Shown one piece after another: positions 37,002-49,653 of a DNA stretch of 64,000 nt; the first letter of the stretch is position 1, and each line of letters begins with the position of its first letter. The stretch covers positions 5,736,001 to 5,800,000 of the forward strand of contig CM068382.1 in the NCBI GenBank assembly GCA_034770075.1, written 5' to 3'. A program made the translations under genes and the position numbers. Under the pieces are notes generated by a model. It was not told the DNA's origin, ran no database searches, and saw nothing but the letters and a program-made list of their open reading frames with translations. The stretch comes from Aralia elata (lineage: Eukaryota > Streptophyta > Magnoliopsida > Apiales > Araliaceae).

Positions 37002-39458
37002 CTAGGAGGGAATGATGATCGGACAAAATGCTCCATTGTGTCCAACTCCTTTGCATCTGCTGCAACACAGTGGCCTTTTAACCACCCGTTTTGATCTGAT
37101 CCTTCTCGTATTGGGTAGACCTGGTGACCACTGGAGCACAGGAGGGTGTACACGTAATGTTGAAGAATCTGTGTGTACAGGCATGTCGGCTGTTGGAAGT
37201 GGATTTATAGATTCTAAATACAGTAACCGGAATGTCTCAGTTGTAAAGTATTTGGAACAGTAATCACAGAGGTTCCTACTATTGTGCTCAATTGCAGCCA
37301 CAGCATGCAAGCATGGGATGCCAGCGACTTGCCACATTCCACAACTACAGGCCCAGTGATCAATGTTCACAACATAAATTGCAGTCAAACCATCATCAGA
37401 AACTTCAAAATTGCAACCTGATGAGCCTATCACTTTAAATGATCGTGCTTTAGCGATTTCTTCCTTCAGTTTATTTCCTATCGTAGGAGTTATTCTTGCT
37501 GACCACTGACCTGAATCCAACCGACGGTTACGTATTAACTCCATCATCTTATGACTCATGCTTTCTATAATATCTGTTATTGGTAGCATAGGAAGGTCAG
37601 CTACCCAACTATAAAATGACTCAGCAAGGTTGCACGTGAGATTGTTATATCGTGAACCTTCAAAAAGTGCATTTGCCCAGTATCTAGGCTCACTTTGCAT
37701 TATCCACTCATATGCAACGGGTGAAATATTTCTGATGCTCTCCACACACGTCCTGTATGAATCGGGTGTGGGTGTGTAGGCAGCATCAAAGAAATAAGCT
37801 AGAATCAAACGGATAACTTCCAGATTATGTTTGCCCCTCAAATCCTTTTTTAGATCTTCTGTAAGATGATGGAGGCAATAAGCATGGAAAGAATTTCCAA
37901 ATATATTGGAAATAGACTGTCTTAACCCCATATTTCTATCTGAAACAAATGTTATCGGTTGGGGCACAGCAAGAGCAGTGTTCATTTGCTCAGAAAACCA
38001 ATTCCAGTTATCATCATTCACTCTATCTACTATGGCAAAAGCAACAGGGAAAATACCATCATTTCCATCCAATGCCGTCGCAGTCAGAAGCTCTGCATTG
38101 TATCTTGATTTCAAGCTCATGGTATCAAGGAAGAGGAGGGAACGGCAACCATTTCGAAAACCAGTCAAGGAAGCATAAAATGCAACAAAAAGACGATGAA
38201 AGCTCATATCCTTTCTTCTAGTAAGAGTGACTACACTACCAGGGTTTGTCTCTGCAATCTTCTCACATAACCAGGGCAAGTGATTGTATGAATCTTTGTA
38301 TGAACCCTGAAGCTCTTTCCTGGCGGTTTCCATCCCGTGCCATGCCTGTGAATACTTTAATTCAATCCCAAAGTCTTGTTGCATTTCATCGGCATTTTCC
38401 TCTGGCTTGCTGGTTGGGGAATCTTGTATCACGTCCTTCATAATGCTTACTGCCAACTTTTTTGAGGCACGAGGTTTATTTGCTACACTGGTACGTGCTC
38501 TACAAGTATGGGTGTCAATCAACATCCTAACTACAAATACCTTTGTGGTAGACAATCTTGATGCACAAATTCGCCAAGGACAGCCGTCAGCTTTACACTT
38601 GGCACTAACCCTTCTACTATCATTGTGCGTTTTAGTGCATGCAAAACCATGTGCTACACAATACTTGTGTAAAGCATCACGGAAGTCGTGAACACTATTA
38701 AACCGTTGGTCGATGCCAGTGATGCAGTTCTCCGATGATTGGACAAGTTTAATCTGACTACTCTCCCTCGCATCCATGAGAATCGCAGGTTGGGAATCAA
38801 CAGCCATCATTGTCTCAGGATCAGGAGAAAGCATGAGACCACTAGGGCTGACATGATCAACAGGGGTGAGCGGCTCAACCATCGTTGTCTGGCTGAATCT
38901 GCAAGAGTAAGAATTCATAACATACTTTAGCATTTCTTTATCACTGGCCGACAAAAAATCACTGGACATCTATATGTTAAAATTGCATTCAATTCGGTTG
39001 GCTCACAGAAATCCAATCTTACAATAAAATTTAGATTGCAACTAATTAACTATATAACAGGTGATCCATCAAGTAGTAAATAATTGGAAAGGAAAAAGGC
39101 ATAAATACCTACTGTCAGGCATAGTTGATGCATCACTGATAATATTTTCCTCACCAGCGGAGACATAAACAAATATGTTTGTGGAGTGGTCATAAAGATT
39201 GAGCATGCGTTGTATGTCTCTGTCTGTAGAAATTGTAATAAGTTTTGTAGTGTTGTTGGGGAGGAAGTACTTGATGGTAATGGAACAAGGATCACATTTC
39301 CAGATATCTGCCATCTCAGACTTTAATTCATCAAACCGGGTTTTATTGTTGACACCAATAGCATAAGCATCTCCACCCGTGTATGACATTGAACCATCAA
39401 TAGATGTCGTAAACTTCCCACCGGACTGACAGATAATAATATGCTTCCCGCCGGCCAT
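37002..39458 (-). CDS. Domesticated MULE transposase with PB1 (MUSTANG type)
   Basis: Transposase-derived gene of the plant MUSTANG family; PB1-bearing members form the MUG-B group (MUG5-8), which act in growth and reproduction and not in transposition. Exon 1 is 39458-39109 and exon 2 is 38898-37002, joined as PDS-R-FSQTTMV to give 748 aa. The in-frame Met upstream of exon 2 is intronic. Order: PB1 (1-105: GGKFTTS, IKYFLPNN, TDRDIQRMLNLY); MuDR zinc-finger region (about 182-250: CKADGCPWRICAS, DTHTC); MULE DDE core (SLLFLDTMSLKSRY with Asp375, FVSDRNMGL with Asp437, HAYCLHHL); SWIM finger (634-648: CSCGMWQVAGIPCLHA); CCHC knuckle (CSRCKGVGHNGAFC). Frame intact with no terminal repeats around it, unlike the dead MULE at 7600-9550. 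A 5' UTR exon probably ends at 39890, with a leader intron to about 39467. Confidence 0.92.
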
Positions 39459-41556
39459 TGTCTGACATTAACATAAACCCCTAACAACAAAAAAAGAAAA
39501 ACCCAATTTCCCTTGAAATGACTACCAATGCATGTAGTTAGATATTCAATCAAACAGCCCCTTTGAAAACTAATATGGAAACTCAATAAATAGAGTTTAA
39601 TGTGCTCATTTCTAACAAATTAACAATGTTGTCCTTGTAAAGATCAAACTTTACCATATGGGTTGTCCTAAAATCCTGACAAAAGATCAAGTTTCTATAA
39701 GAATTTCCTTTTTCTGATGATTTTATAAGTGGGTTTAGTTCTTTACAAAATTGGTATTGTTTTACATGATGTGAAATTAAAAAGAATAAAAAAATCAACC
39801 ATCGCTGTAAAATAAGATGAATTATGAGCCAAAAGAGCAATGAAAAAGAAATTGATAAATAGAACAAAATGTAGGATCTTTGGACTGACCTGAAGGCTGA
39901 AGGTGAATCAAGAGCTTGTTCAAAGCCTACAAATGGATATACTGAGATTAGGAAGCAAACTCCTTGCAAGAACGAAACTGATCAATTAACCCCAAATATA
40001 ATATTGGGATTTTGACACTCCTCGTTTTGGTTTGTTTGGGAGCTTGCTGCTAAGTGCTAACAAAACAAACCGGTTTAAGTAGAGATGTGCCTGGTTTGGG
40101 CCGGTTCAATGCGAAAAGGGGTCAGGCTGGACAGTCTGGACTAGGGGGTGTTGCTTATTTCTCTAGGATTTTTTTATCTATTAATAGCTTTCTTTGTTAT
40201 GATGTTATCTGTTGGATTATTATAAGCTCTTCCACTTTCATATGATGAGTTTTTCAAAAATAATGTATTGAGACAAAAGTGGTAGACACATAAATAGATT
40301 ATTTATTATTGACCGGTCTCAATAAAAAATCTCGATATTTTGTGTAAACATGATTATGCGTTTTTCGACTTTGTGTTGTGTGTACTAAAAGGCAAATGCT
40401 AGGAATTTCAATAAAGGTGGACAAAAGAGTTCAATTTTTCCATGCAACAATATGTTGAGCTAAATAATAACTTATTCATTGTACAGAGAAATAAAGAATC
40501 AACTTAATCTTTGGAATAAAATTTAGTTGAAAAAAGGAAATCCAAATAACAGGAGTAGTCTAGTTATGGGTTGAGCTCACATATGGCTTTGTTGCCTTAT
40601 GTGGATCATCCAAGGCACATTAGCATGGCGCATTCCTTCTGTTCGAACCGGGGTTTGAAACTAAACTTCTCCTCACGAACAAATGAGTTCATTCAGGTGA
40701 ATTTAAAAGATCGAAAAGGAGATCTCGGATATGGACAAAAGGTTTCCGAAGTTCGTCAAGGAGTGAAACATGACTTAAACGTAGAAAAAAAAAATCAGAA
40801 TATTCAAAAAAAAAAACCAATTCTTATTATAAGGACTAAAATAACTTATTTTGACCTTTTTAGTCCATATTGCTTTTGATGATCTTATTGGCGCATAACA
40901 TGGTTGGATTTTTGACTGGGGCGAAGTCGTAAGAAGGTAGCAACCCAACGAGAATAAAAGCAAATAGCTTCCGACTTGACTTGTAGTTGTATAGTTTTTT
41001 ACCTTATGTAGTCGTTGAACTTCCTACATGCACTCACAATAATTCTTGATGATCAATTAGTATTTTGTTAATTAATTCACCGTTATTAACAGGATAATGG
41101 TTTACTAGTAAGAGTAAAATCATAAATGAACTAGAATTAACAAGTTAGATAACTAAAAGGAATCCAAATGATTAAATTAGAAGTATTAGCCAATTAATTT
41201 TAAATTTTAATACACATAAAATTTTAACTAGAGATCATTAAGCAAAAGATCATCTTTTTATCAGTTATAATCAACAATAATGCTAAATATTTGTTGATTT
41301 AAATAGGGAAATGGAAAAAGTTGGTCAAGAATACAAACAATAAGCACAACCATTAAAGAGAGAAAAGCATGCTAGTCAAGAAGTTCTTGGTAGAAATCTC
41401 TATGGTGTAGAATTAATGATAACCAACTATGTGAAGCCCAGCCCATTTTTGCTTGGGCTTCTACCCAAAACTTTCAACTGAAACACTTTCATATAATCAC
41501 ATATTTTCTTGCACAATTAGGGATTATAATAAACCAGAAAAAACTGTCTACTAGAA
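39459..41556. other. Leader of MUSTANG gene and spacer
   Basis: 39459 to about 40010 holds the minus-strand 5' UTR with an intron (donor at 39889/39888, acceptor before the start codon). From 40030 onward is spacer; 40082-40140 (GAGATGTGCCTGGTTTGGGC) resembles one hAT terminus but no partner was found. 41300-41540 is AT-rich 3' flank of the next minus-strand gene. No gene. Confidence 0.5.
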
Positions 41557-44500
41557 TTATGTGTTTGGGGAAGTAAGAATAACATCAAAGTCACTTAGAG
41601 TCCATTCTGCCACTTCATCTTTGTTGCTAACAAAAATTTCAGTTCCCACATCAAGAGATGTCCATATTCTTCTAGCAGGAATAGTACCTGGATCCTGTAA
41701 TAGAAACAAACAATCCTTCATATTACTTTATACTTGCCGGAAAAATTATGTTCGTGTGTCATAAACAAATTATAATACACGTCAGAAAATTACATTTGAC
41801 ACGCATGTTTGCAATATTTGTATTATAAAGTTATGCAAATTCACCAACTTGTTAACATCTTTTTGAAGCCTTTTCCACTTTCCATTTTACCCTCAAACTT
41901 TAATAATTTTTACGTATTTTATCCTCACATTTTTTCTCTCCCTCTTTCCCCCTCCAAAGTTTTAAAAAATGATTTTTTTACCCTTCCGGTTTAAAGATCT
42001 TCCTCTTGTATACTCAAATTAAATACGATATAAATTACAGGCACAACGCATGTGCCCCACAAGCTAGTATCTATTAAGTTACTGACCTGATAGAAACAGA
42101 GTCTACTTGAAAGGCCACCAACATCAAGTTCCCAAGTCCTTGCATCTCCAACCCAACCATCTCCTTTCTTAGTTGGGTAGCCATATTCAGCCCATATTGG
42201 ATGAGGCAGCAGCTGAACAATTTCTTGTGCCTGAGGATTGCTGTAAGGATCACAAAGGCTGTATGGTGCTTCCAAATGCTTGGCATTCCCAGGAGCACAA
42301 TAATAGTGATAAGCCTCATAAGGGAAGTTGGCAGTGTCGTTTCTTAGTATTTTTGTGTTGTTTGGAGTAATGTGGTATGGAGGACAATTGACAAGAGTTG
42401 TGGGACTACACCATGCTTGAGTTGCAGGGTTGATGATCATCTCGCTGTATCGCGTTACGTCCGTGAGAACATCTCCGTTACACGGTCTGCCATCGTTCTT
42501 CCAGCAGCTCCCCATGTCAATTAGATAGAATTGGCTCTTTGGTCCTCCTCCTTGTTGCACATCCAAAGTTAATCTGACTTTGAAATTAGGTGACTCTGGA
42601 AGCTGAAAGTCAGACGAAGTTGTTAGTTTACATGTGAGGAATAGGAAATACTCGTCTCGTCCCACAAAGAATGTCACTTTTTTGGTGGAGTACTTAAAGA
42701 ATGTTACGATGGGTGATTTCAAGCAAATTAAGGGTGTCGATTTTTATTTAATTTTACCAATTTTCTGCTTTAAAAGCAATTGTCAACACTTTATGCAGTT
42801 GTATTTTCTCTGACTTGTGAAAGAGTGACTATCATTTTGGGACAAACGTAAGAGTGACATTTTGTTGTGGGAAGAAGGGAGTAAGAAACAAAAGAGTACT
42901 GCTGGCTGGGCCAATTCTTTTCGCACATTTAGTTAATAATCATATATAGAAACAGAGTTCTCAAAAGACAGATATATATATATATATATATGCGCGCGCG
43001 CGCGCGCGCATATAGATAGATAGAAACAGCTGAGATGCAACTGGCCATGTCCAAACTGGCATGTCTCTATCAAATGTTGTTACTTGACATGATTGATAGT
43101 TGTGCCAAACTTTAAAGATGGTATGCATTTAATGTGAAGTTATATGAAGAAGAATTAACAAGACATGAAAATATTCCTAACACTCTATTTAATATTCTGG
43201 TGAATATATGATGTTTTTGTTCTATTTGTTCTCTTAACGAAATAATCATGGATTGGACACATCTACTCCAATTAATTCACATACTTCCAACAACAATTCA
43301 ACAAACATTTGGTATTGTAGGGCCTATCTGCTTTCTCGTGAAAAAATCACATGGCTGGTAACCTACACTGCATAAATCTTTTCCTTTGTGTGAAGACTAA
43401 CGTTGTTCATTCCAAACAGGCCTCTTATAAAGTCTATTAACAGATAGTTAGGTGTTTGACCCGGATAACTAATGGACATTTATATGATTAAGTTTATGAA
43501 TTAATCTAAAAAAGCCTTACTCGGATTTAGGATGACCCTACATGTGGACATTTGTAAAAATATTGTTTAACAACCAGCTCGTGGACATGGAAACTTGAGA
43601 CTTACATGTGAATGAAATAGTTAGTAGCTAACTTCGGGTTGAAGTATCCAACTCAAAATCAATTTGTTATGAGGCATGAGCAAAGTATCACACATCTCAC
43701 TAGTCGATATTCTAAACAATAAAAACTTAACATTTAGTATAACATAAATATAAAAAAAAATGTAGACATCATTTCTAACCTTCGAAAATAAAAAGAAAAT
43801 TGACACAATCTTAATGAAAGGCACTAAAATACTATCAGATGAAGCTATATATACATTACTTGTTATTTGTTAAAAATAAAAATGCATAAAGTTTTTTTTG
43901 CACATACAGTTGTGAGCATTCCTCTAGTGTCATAGTGGTAGCCTCCAGAGAACCCTTTGGTAGCATCAGCTCTGAGGTACAACATTAGCCATGGATACAA
44001 CTTTGAAGTTTTGAGTTTGTGACTGAAAACCCAACTCCCATTCCCAATGTTCTTCTCCCAAATCACCTCATAATAAGAAATTCCCTCAATAATCCCACCA
44101 GATTGAAACCCCAATTCATAGCTGCCATGAAAACCTCCTGTCATTCTTCTGCCATCACTAGAAAGTTTAGTCCGATCATGATAAAATAAGGGTTGATTCA
44201 TACAGTCATTTCCAGGGCAAGGAAATCTTCCTGAATTAAAAGGTGCTACCTTTTTCCCATTTTCTGGGCACAAACCAGATTTTGTGTCAAAATTTCCATT
44301 TTTCAACATAACCATCCAAAAGTGCCATGGTTTTTGGTTATCTTGAACTTCACATAAAGAACCCAAATACTTTTCTTTTTCAGCTGCATAAAGGTCTGAA
44401 TCATTCAGAGCTTTTGGACTCAAACCTGGAAATTGATGTCCCACTCCAAGTTTGTTATCTGCCTCACCTACTTTGTGATTCAGAGAATACTTTGCACCTT

Positions 44501-44991
44501 CTTCAATCAGAAAAAAAAGAAACAGAGGAAAGAAAATCAAGAATGTGACAAAATTCTTGTACTTTTACAAAATAAAGATCACACATTTGCTTATATCATT
44601 CATTACTGCATTTTTTTAAAGAAAATTGAAAACCCAGTGTCAAAAATATGAAATTGTATCAAATCACAAAAACAGAGAGAAAAAAAAAGGGAATGAAAAG
44701 AAGGAAAAGAAAAAGGGAATGGAAAAGAAAGGGCAAAAGGGAAAGAGAGAAACAAATACCAGTTGAGAGATCAAAGCAATCAGCAGCTCTTGGGCTTCCC
44801 ATTTTAGGGGCTTCTTTACCAACTTCATTGCAGAAATTCCAGGCCTCAAAGCCCACTCTAAGCCCATCTCTTCTCATTCCAGGGTCTCCCACTGCTGAAG
44901 CACTTTCCTTAACACTTGCAGAAGAGACACAAAAGAGTAGCAGCAATTTTGCCATGAAAAAGAATGGCATTAACAAGGGAAAGTATTTCAT
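41557..44991 (-). CDS. Secreted plant protein of unknown function
   Basis: Exons 44991-44760, 44497-43908, 42602-42087 and 41694-41557 give 491 aa. The first about 25 residues (MPFFFMAKLLLLFCVSSAS core) are a signal peptide. Then come DPGMRRDGLRVGFEAWNFCN, PRAADCFDL, LGVGHQFPGL, LGSLCEVQ, CPENGKKVAPFNSGRFPCPG, GFHGSYELGF, and late WCSPTTLVNCPPYH, SLCDPYSNPQAQEIVQLLPH, GDARTWELDVGGLSSRLCFY and the end WTLSDFDVILTSPN. Cysteines are spread along it and potential N-glycosylation sites are visible (NGS, NDT), fitting an apoplastic or vacuolar protein. I know this as a conserved plant family without described biochemistry and do not assign a domain name. One intron carries a Stowaway MITE next to the acceptor and a (AT)n(GC)n repeat. 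The two Mets at residues 1 and 8 are both possible starts. Confidence 0.85.
42651..42881. mobile_element. Stowaway-like MITE in intron
   Basis: 231 bp. Left end CTCGTCTCGTCCCACAAAGA and the reverse complement of the right end CTCCCTTCTTCCCACAACAA are inverted partners, with TA on both sides (42649-42650, 42882-42883). It lies about 48 bases upstream (in gene direction) of the acceptor of exon 3, so it may supply branch-point or polypyrimidine context. Confidence 0.85.
42972..43009. repeat. Compound microsatellite (AT)n(GC)n
   Basis: AT run followed by nine GC dinucleotides, then ATAGATAGATAG. Alternating purine-pyrimidine throughout, so a Z-DNA-prone tract. Confidence 0.95.
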
Positions 44992-45083
44992 GGCTGCTGC
45001 TTTCTTTCCCTTCTATTTTGGGAAAGTATTTCTTGCTCTCTATCTTAAGGTAACAGGGGAGTTATTATGAAATTAAATAGAGC

Positions 45084-46800
45084 TATTCAGGGATGAAGGC
45101 ACAGAGAAGGCAGCGGAGTCACCCACCGATTTTTTTTTTTTGTTTGTTTTACAACATGGCAAATTTAGTAAATTTTTGGCCTAATATATAAATTGACCCT
45201 TTTAAATTATTAATTTCTCAATCAAATCTCAGATCCATATCGGTTCTACCTCCTCTATATGTGTATCCCCTATAATCTTTTTAAATTAAATAAATAATTT
45301 AATTTATATTATTTTTAAAAAAATATTATTACACGTGACAATAGATTTATATTGATTATACATTAAATAAGAAAAAATTAAATATAGTTTCACTATTATT
45401 TAGTCTTTCTATATCTCTTAAAATTTTGCGTAAATCATAATCAAAGTTCGTAATAAATTTATTGACATATAAATTATTATTATTTTTTAAAATAATTAAG
45501 AAATTAATTATTTATGAATAAATTTGTGATTATTAGATGTCAATCGAGAGCATATATATAATGTTACTATTTATTATATTATTATTGTAATTAAATATAT
45601 GTAATTTAAAAATATAAAATTATTCAAAAACTTTACCATGAAAGTGTTGTTTCCGAACTACCGCTAAATTATTTATAATCTCGTAATAATTTTGACCAAA
45701 TCAAAAAGAATTTCGCCCAAAATAATGTATCCATCTAGTGTTGTTTCTTTTTTACGTGATTGGTGTTTGCTATTGATGATGGACAATTCAGGACGAAGAC
45801 ACAGAGAAGGCAGCAGGGTCACCCACCGATTTTATTTTTTTTTCTTTTTTTGGTTTTACAATATGGCAAACTTAGTAAAATTTTGGCCTACTATATAAAT
45901 TGACCCCATTAAATTATTAATTTATCAATCAAATGTCAGATCCATATCAGTTCTACCTCCTCTATATATATGTATCCCCCTATAATTTTTTAAAATTAAA
46001 TAAATAATTTAATTTATATTATTTTTTAAAAATTTTTGTTATATGTGATGATAAATTTATGTCAATTATAAAACTAATAGACGTGAATACATTGAATAAG
46101 AAAGAATTAAAAATGGTCTCATTATCATTTATTCTTTCTTTATCTTTTAGAATTTTACGTAAATCGTAATTCAATTTTGTCATAAATTTATCGATATATA
46201 AATTATTTTTTAAAAAAATTATTAAGGAATTAATTATTTATGAATAAGTTTGTGATTATAAAAGTCTATTAGATGTCAATTGAGAGTGTGTGTGTGTGTA
46301 TACATATAATGTTATTATATGTAACATTATATAGATGATAAATTTATGCCAATTATAAAATTAATAGATGTGAATACATTGAATAAGAAAGAATTAAAAA
46401 TGGTCTCATTATCATTTATTCTTTCTTTATCTCTTAGAATTTTACGTAAACCGTAATCTAATTTTGTTATTAATTTATTGATATATAAATTATTTTTAAA
46501 AAAAATTATTAAGGAATTGATTATTTATGAATAAGTTTGTGATTATAAAAGTCTATTAGATGTCAATTGAGAGTGTGTGTATATATATCATGTTATTATT
46601 TATTATATTATTATTATAAATAAATATATGTAACTTAAAAATATAAAATTATTCAAAAAAATTAGCCCAAAAATATTATCCCCGAACTCCTATTAAATTA
46701 TTTATACATTCGTAATAATTTTGACCTTATTGAGAAGAAATTCTCCCAAAATAATGTATCCATTTAGTGTTGTTTCTTTTTTACGTGATTGGTGTTAACA
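45084..46800. repeat. Tandem duplication upstream of secreted-protein gene
   Basis: Copy A (45084-45767) and copy B (45786-46797) start with the same CACAGAGAAGGCAGC...GTCACCCACCGATTTT block and end with the same AATAATGTATCCAT..TTTTTTACGTGATTGGTGTT block. Copy B carries an additional internal repeat of about 287 bases (46048-46334 and 46335-46610). Copy A reaches into the likely leader of the minus-strand gene that begins its coding part at 44991, so what was duplicated is its promoter region. No terminal repeats or target duplications were seen. Confidence 0.85.
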
Positions 46801-47205
46801 AACATTACACGTAACAACTAGCGGGCTATTTCACCAAACTTGTCTCTTTTTCCTAAATATGGTGTATGCTATTGCTAGGATAACCATAAGTACTCCATTA
46901 TCTACAATTTCTTACTTTTTCTTTACTTTACTTTTTTATTTTATTTTTTGACAAAACTAAATTGTTTAACTACATTTAGTAAAGCTTAACTTGCTGCTTT
47001 TTCAATATTTATTTTTTCTTTCCTTATTCATGAACAAAAATAAAGATGCATTCTGACTAAATATAGTATTAAACGGAGTATTATATTTTCAGTTACATAG
47101 AAAAGAGTTTCATTTTGACTTCAAGAAATCAACTCGTGAGATTATCAAATTCAAAATTAATGGGAATTATTTCATTTTTAAAAACACGAAATTATATGTA
47201 ATTAA
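46801..47205. other. AT-rich spacer
   Basis: Nothing recognisable apart from short T-runs. Confidence 0.5.
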
Positions 47206-47452
47206 TACTACTTCATTTCACAAAAAATTAATCCTATTTGACTTTTAAGTTAATCACAGAATTTTAAAATTCAATAATTTTGATATTAATTCATTGAATT
47301 ATTGGACTATAGTTAATACATTGTAATTATTATAAATTATATAAAATTTATATTAACTATAAAACGTACGAATCACAAGTTGAAAATTTTGTGAATGACT
47401 TCAAAAGGTCAAAATAAAAACTTTTTTTTTTATGTAGAACGAAAGAAGTGAC
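47206..47452. mobile_element. Possible Stowaway-like element, decayed
   Basis: CTACTTCATTTCACAAAAAA at the left and, on the opposite strand at the right, CACTTCTTTCGTTCTACATA are related inverted ends, each followed by a TTTGAC-type motif. The termini are too diverged for certainty. Confidence 0.4.
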
Positions 47453-49380
47453 CAGAGAGGCTTTACAATATTAAAGATTATATTAATTTATTAATGATTA
47501 AAAATAATACTATGTGTTCATAAACTATATATGTGCCCCTCTGCTTTTTGAAAACTATAGTACAATATTTTCTCTTCTTGTCTTCGGATAAATTTTGTGT
47601 GGGAGAGGCTTCCAAAAATGACACATTTGGCATTCCCAAGCTGCTACATGATTAGTATTTAGTGGCATATTATTGCATTCATATCAAATTAACAAGGGCA
47701 GCTATTTTGGGCACTCCCAAGCTGCTACATACACATTTGTTTTCAAAAATGACAAAAAACTGACTTGTCACGGGCGAGCATCAATATGAAACCAAAAATT
47801 TCAAGCTTGTATTACCAAAACGATAATACGAACGATTTGTTTTTCGAGTACTATAATATCAATTGAGAATATCAATTGACCAAAACAAAGAAAACAATAA
47901 TTTTGTATGTAATGCATGTATAAATAAATATATAAAATATAAAAGAGTATATATAATTGTTTACATACAAATATAATCCGAAAAGTAGGACCCCTATCCA
48001 TTTCAAAAGAGCATGACCTCCTCAATAACCATATCAATTCTTGTCCATACTTGAAACGATATTAAAAATTTTGTTTTTAAGTCCCCCACAGTATGTCTAT
48101 ATTTAATTTGCCTCAATTTCTAATGAACTTTTACATAAAATAAAGATTAAAAAAAAGGACATTAAAATGTTATATGGAGCAGTTTTATTAGGCCATGAAT
48201 TGATAATGGAACAAGTAGCAGTTTAGTAGGAATTAATTAGTCAAGAGTACTGATTACGATTGCAATCTTTAAATAAATATACAAATACCTGTCCCAAATA
48301 ATTAAAAATAATAATAAATAAATAAATAAATAAAGGTGGATAGAAGCATGAGATCTCCACTTCCAACTGCCGTGTAGTATTTGTGTTAGTTTATATGTAT
48401 ATATATGCATGCAATTTAGTGGATTTGCATGCGCATGCATGCACACCTGTTAGCGGAGCAAGTGACCAATGCTGTCGTTTTTGTGGGGATGGAAACTGTA
48501 AAATCGATGCCAAAGTTTCAAAGGCAAATCCTTCTGGGTTTGGGAGTTAGATATTTTCACAAAATTTATCTGACATACATGTGACTCCCACAGAAATATT
48601 AATTTTTTTTATTGCAAAAATATCAATTTCCTATTACGTACTATTAATAATGAAAGCAAACTAAGTTATTTAGTGAAATCTATTAATATAAAAAAATAAA
48701 AATATTTATCACTTAATATAATATGTGGGGTTATTAAAAATAAATTTAAATTTTTTATTTTTATTTTTTATACTTTACTCATCTTTTGGGACAGAGGGAA
48801 TATAATTTTGGAAAAATTCCTCCTCCTCAAGTAGAGTGAAAACTCTAGGTAGAAGATTTTTGTTTTGTTTATGTATATGTACTACTAATTCCACATAAGT
48901 AAATAAATATGGGCCGTTCGTTTTGTTGTAATTATAGTTGACAAATGACAATGGAATCAGAAAACGCGGGAATGCGCGTCTCAGGAACACGACTAGAAAC
49001 AAACCGTGAACTGATCTGTATAATAGTATAGTATTAGAGATATATTTTATCTTTTAAAGAATTTACGAAATATAACTTCAAAATTAATATGAATTTTTTA
49101 AAATTTTAAAAGAAATGTTAACTAATTAATGTAAAATAATTAAATTGTTTGTACTAAATTAGGTAAATTTGTATTGATTTTGAATTTTTTTAGATTTCAC
49201 GAATTAATCAAAATGTATCTCTACTTGGAATGAACTAGCAAATTGATATGAATTACCAATTTTTTAACTATAATTTCAACACTACATAATTGCTATGCAT
49301 ATATGATCTATTTGAGGAAGGTTGAGTTCTACTGTAAGGTATAACCAACTGTACAGATATAATTTCATATGCTAGTGACG
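47453..49380. other. Spacer, no gene seen
   Basis: AT-rich. A 15-base unit CCCAAGCTGCTACAT occurs twice (47637 and 47717). 48780-48803 (ATCTTTTGGGACAGAGGGAA) looks like one Stowaway terminus without a clear partner. Short frames here show no domain character. Confidence 0.5.
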
Positions 49381-49390
49381 TGTGTGTGTG

Positions 49391-49434
<44 letters not shown>
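49381..49434. repeat. (GT)n(TA)n microsatellite
   Basis: GT run followed by TA run interrupted once by CA. Confidence 0.95.
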
Positions 49435-49438
<4 letters not shown>

Positions 49439-49590
49439 TAGTATTAGAATTATAACACATTATTAATAAATATTTAAGTCCAACAAAATTACATATATTT
49501 TAATAATGTGTCATGAATCATGATTCAACTCCCGGCCGCTCATGCATACATTAATTCTCAGTCTATCAAATTCAAACTCTTTTTCTATGC

Positions 49591-49594
49591 GGGG

Positions 49595-49633
<39 letters not shown>

Positions 49634-49653
49634 CGGGGGGGGGGCGGGGGGGG
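49591..49653 (+). repeat. Poly-G tract, 63 bases
   Basis: 60 of 63 bases are G; interruptions are one A (49597) and two C (49634, 49645), with a longest pure run of 36. The polyglycine frames across it are meaningless as genes. It is G-quadruplex-capable on the plus strand and hard to sequence, so the length may be inexact. Confidence 0.95.

Noticed and set aside
37906..38691. Plus-strand open frames of 65-94 codons
   Set aside because: Antisense shadows of the MUSTANG-type coding exon.
38899..38969. Met at 38969 as start of the MUSTANG-type protein
   Set aside because: The splice from the PB1 exon enters at 38898 in frame and restores the known PB1-containing layout; the Met lies in the intron.
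39583..39969. Minus-strand open frame of 128 codons before the MUSTANG start
   Set aside because: It crosses a good donor at 39889 and reads into intron; better explained as leader exon plus intron.
40082..40140. A single hAT-like terminus (GAGATGTGCCTGG)
   Set aside because: No partner end or 8-bp duplication found.
44659..45070. Lysine/arginine-rich plus-strand frame of 140 codons
   Set aside because: Antisense to the signal-peptide exon and the pyrimidine-rich intron of the secreted-protein gene.
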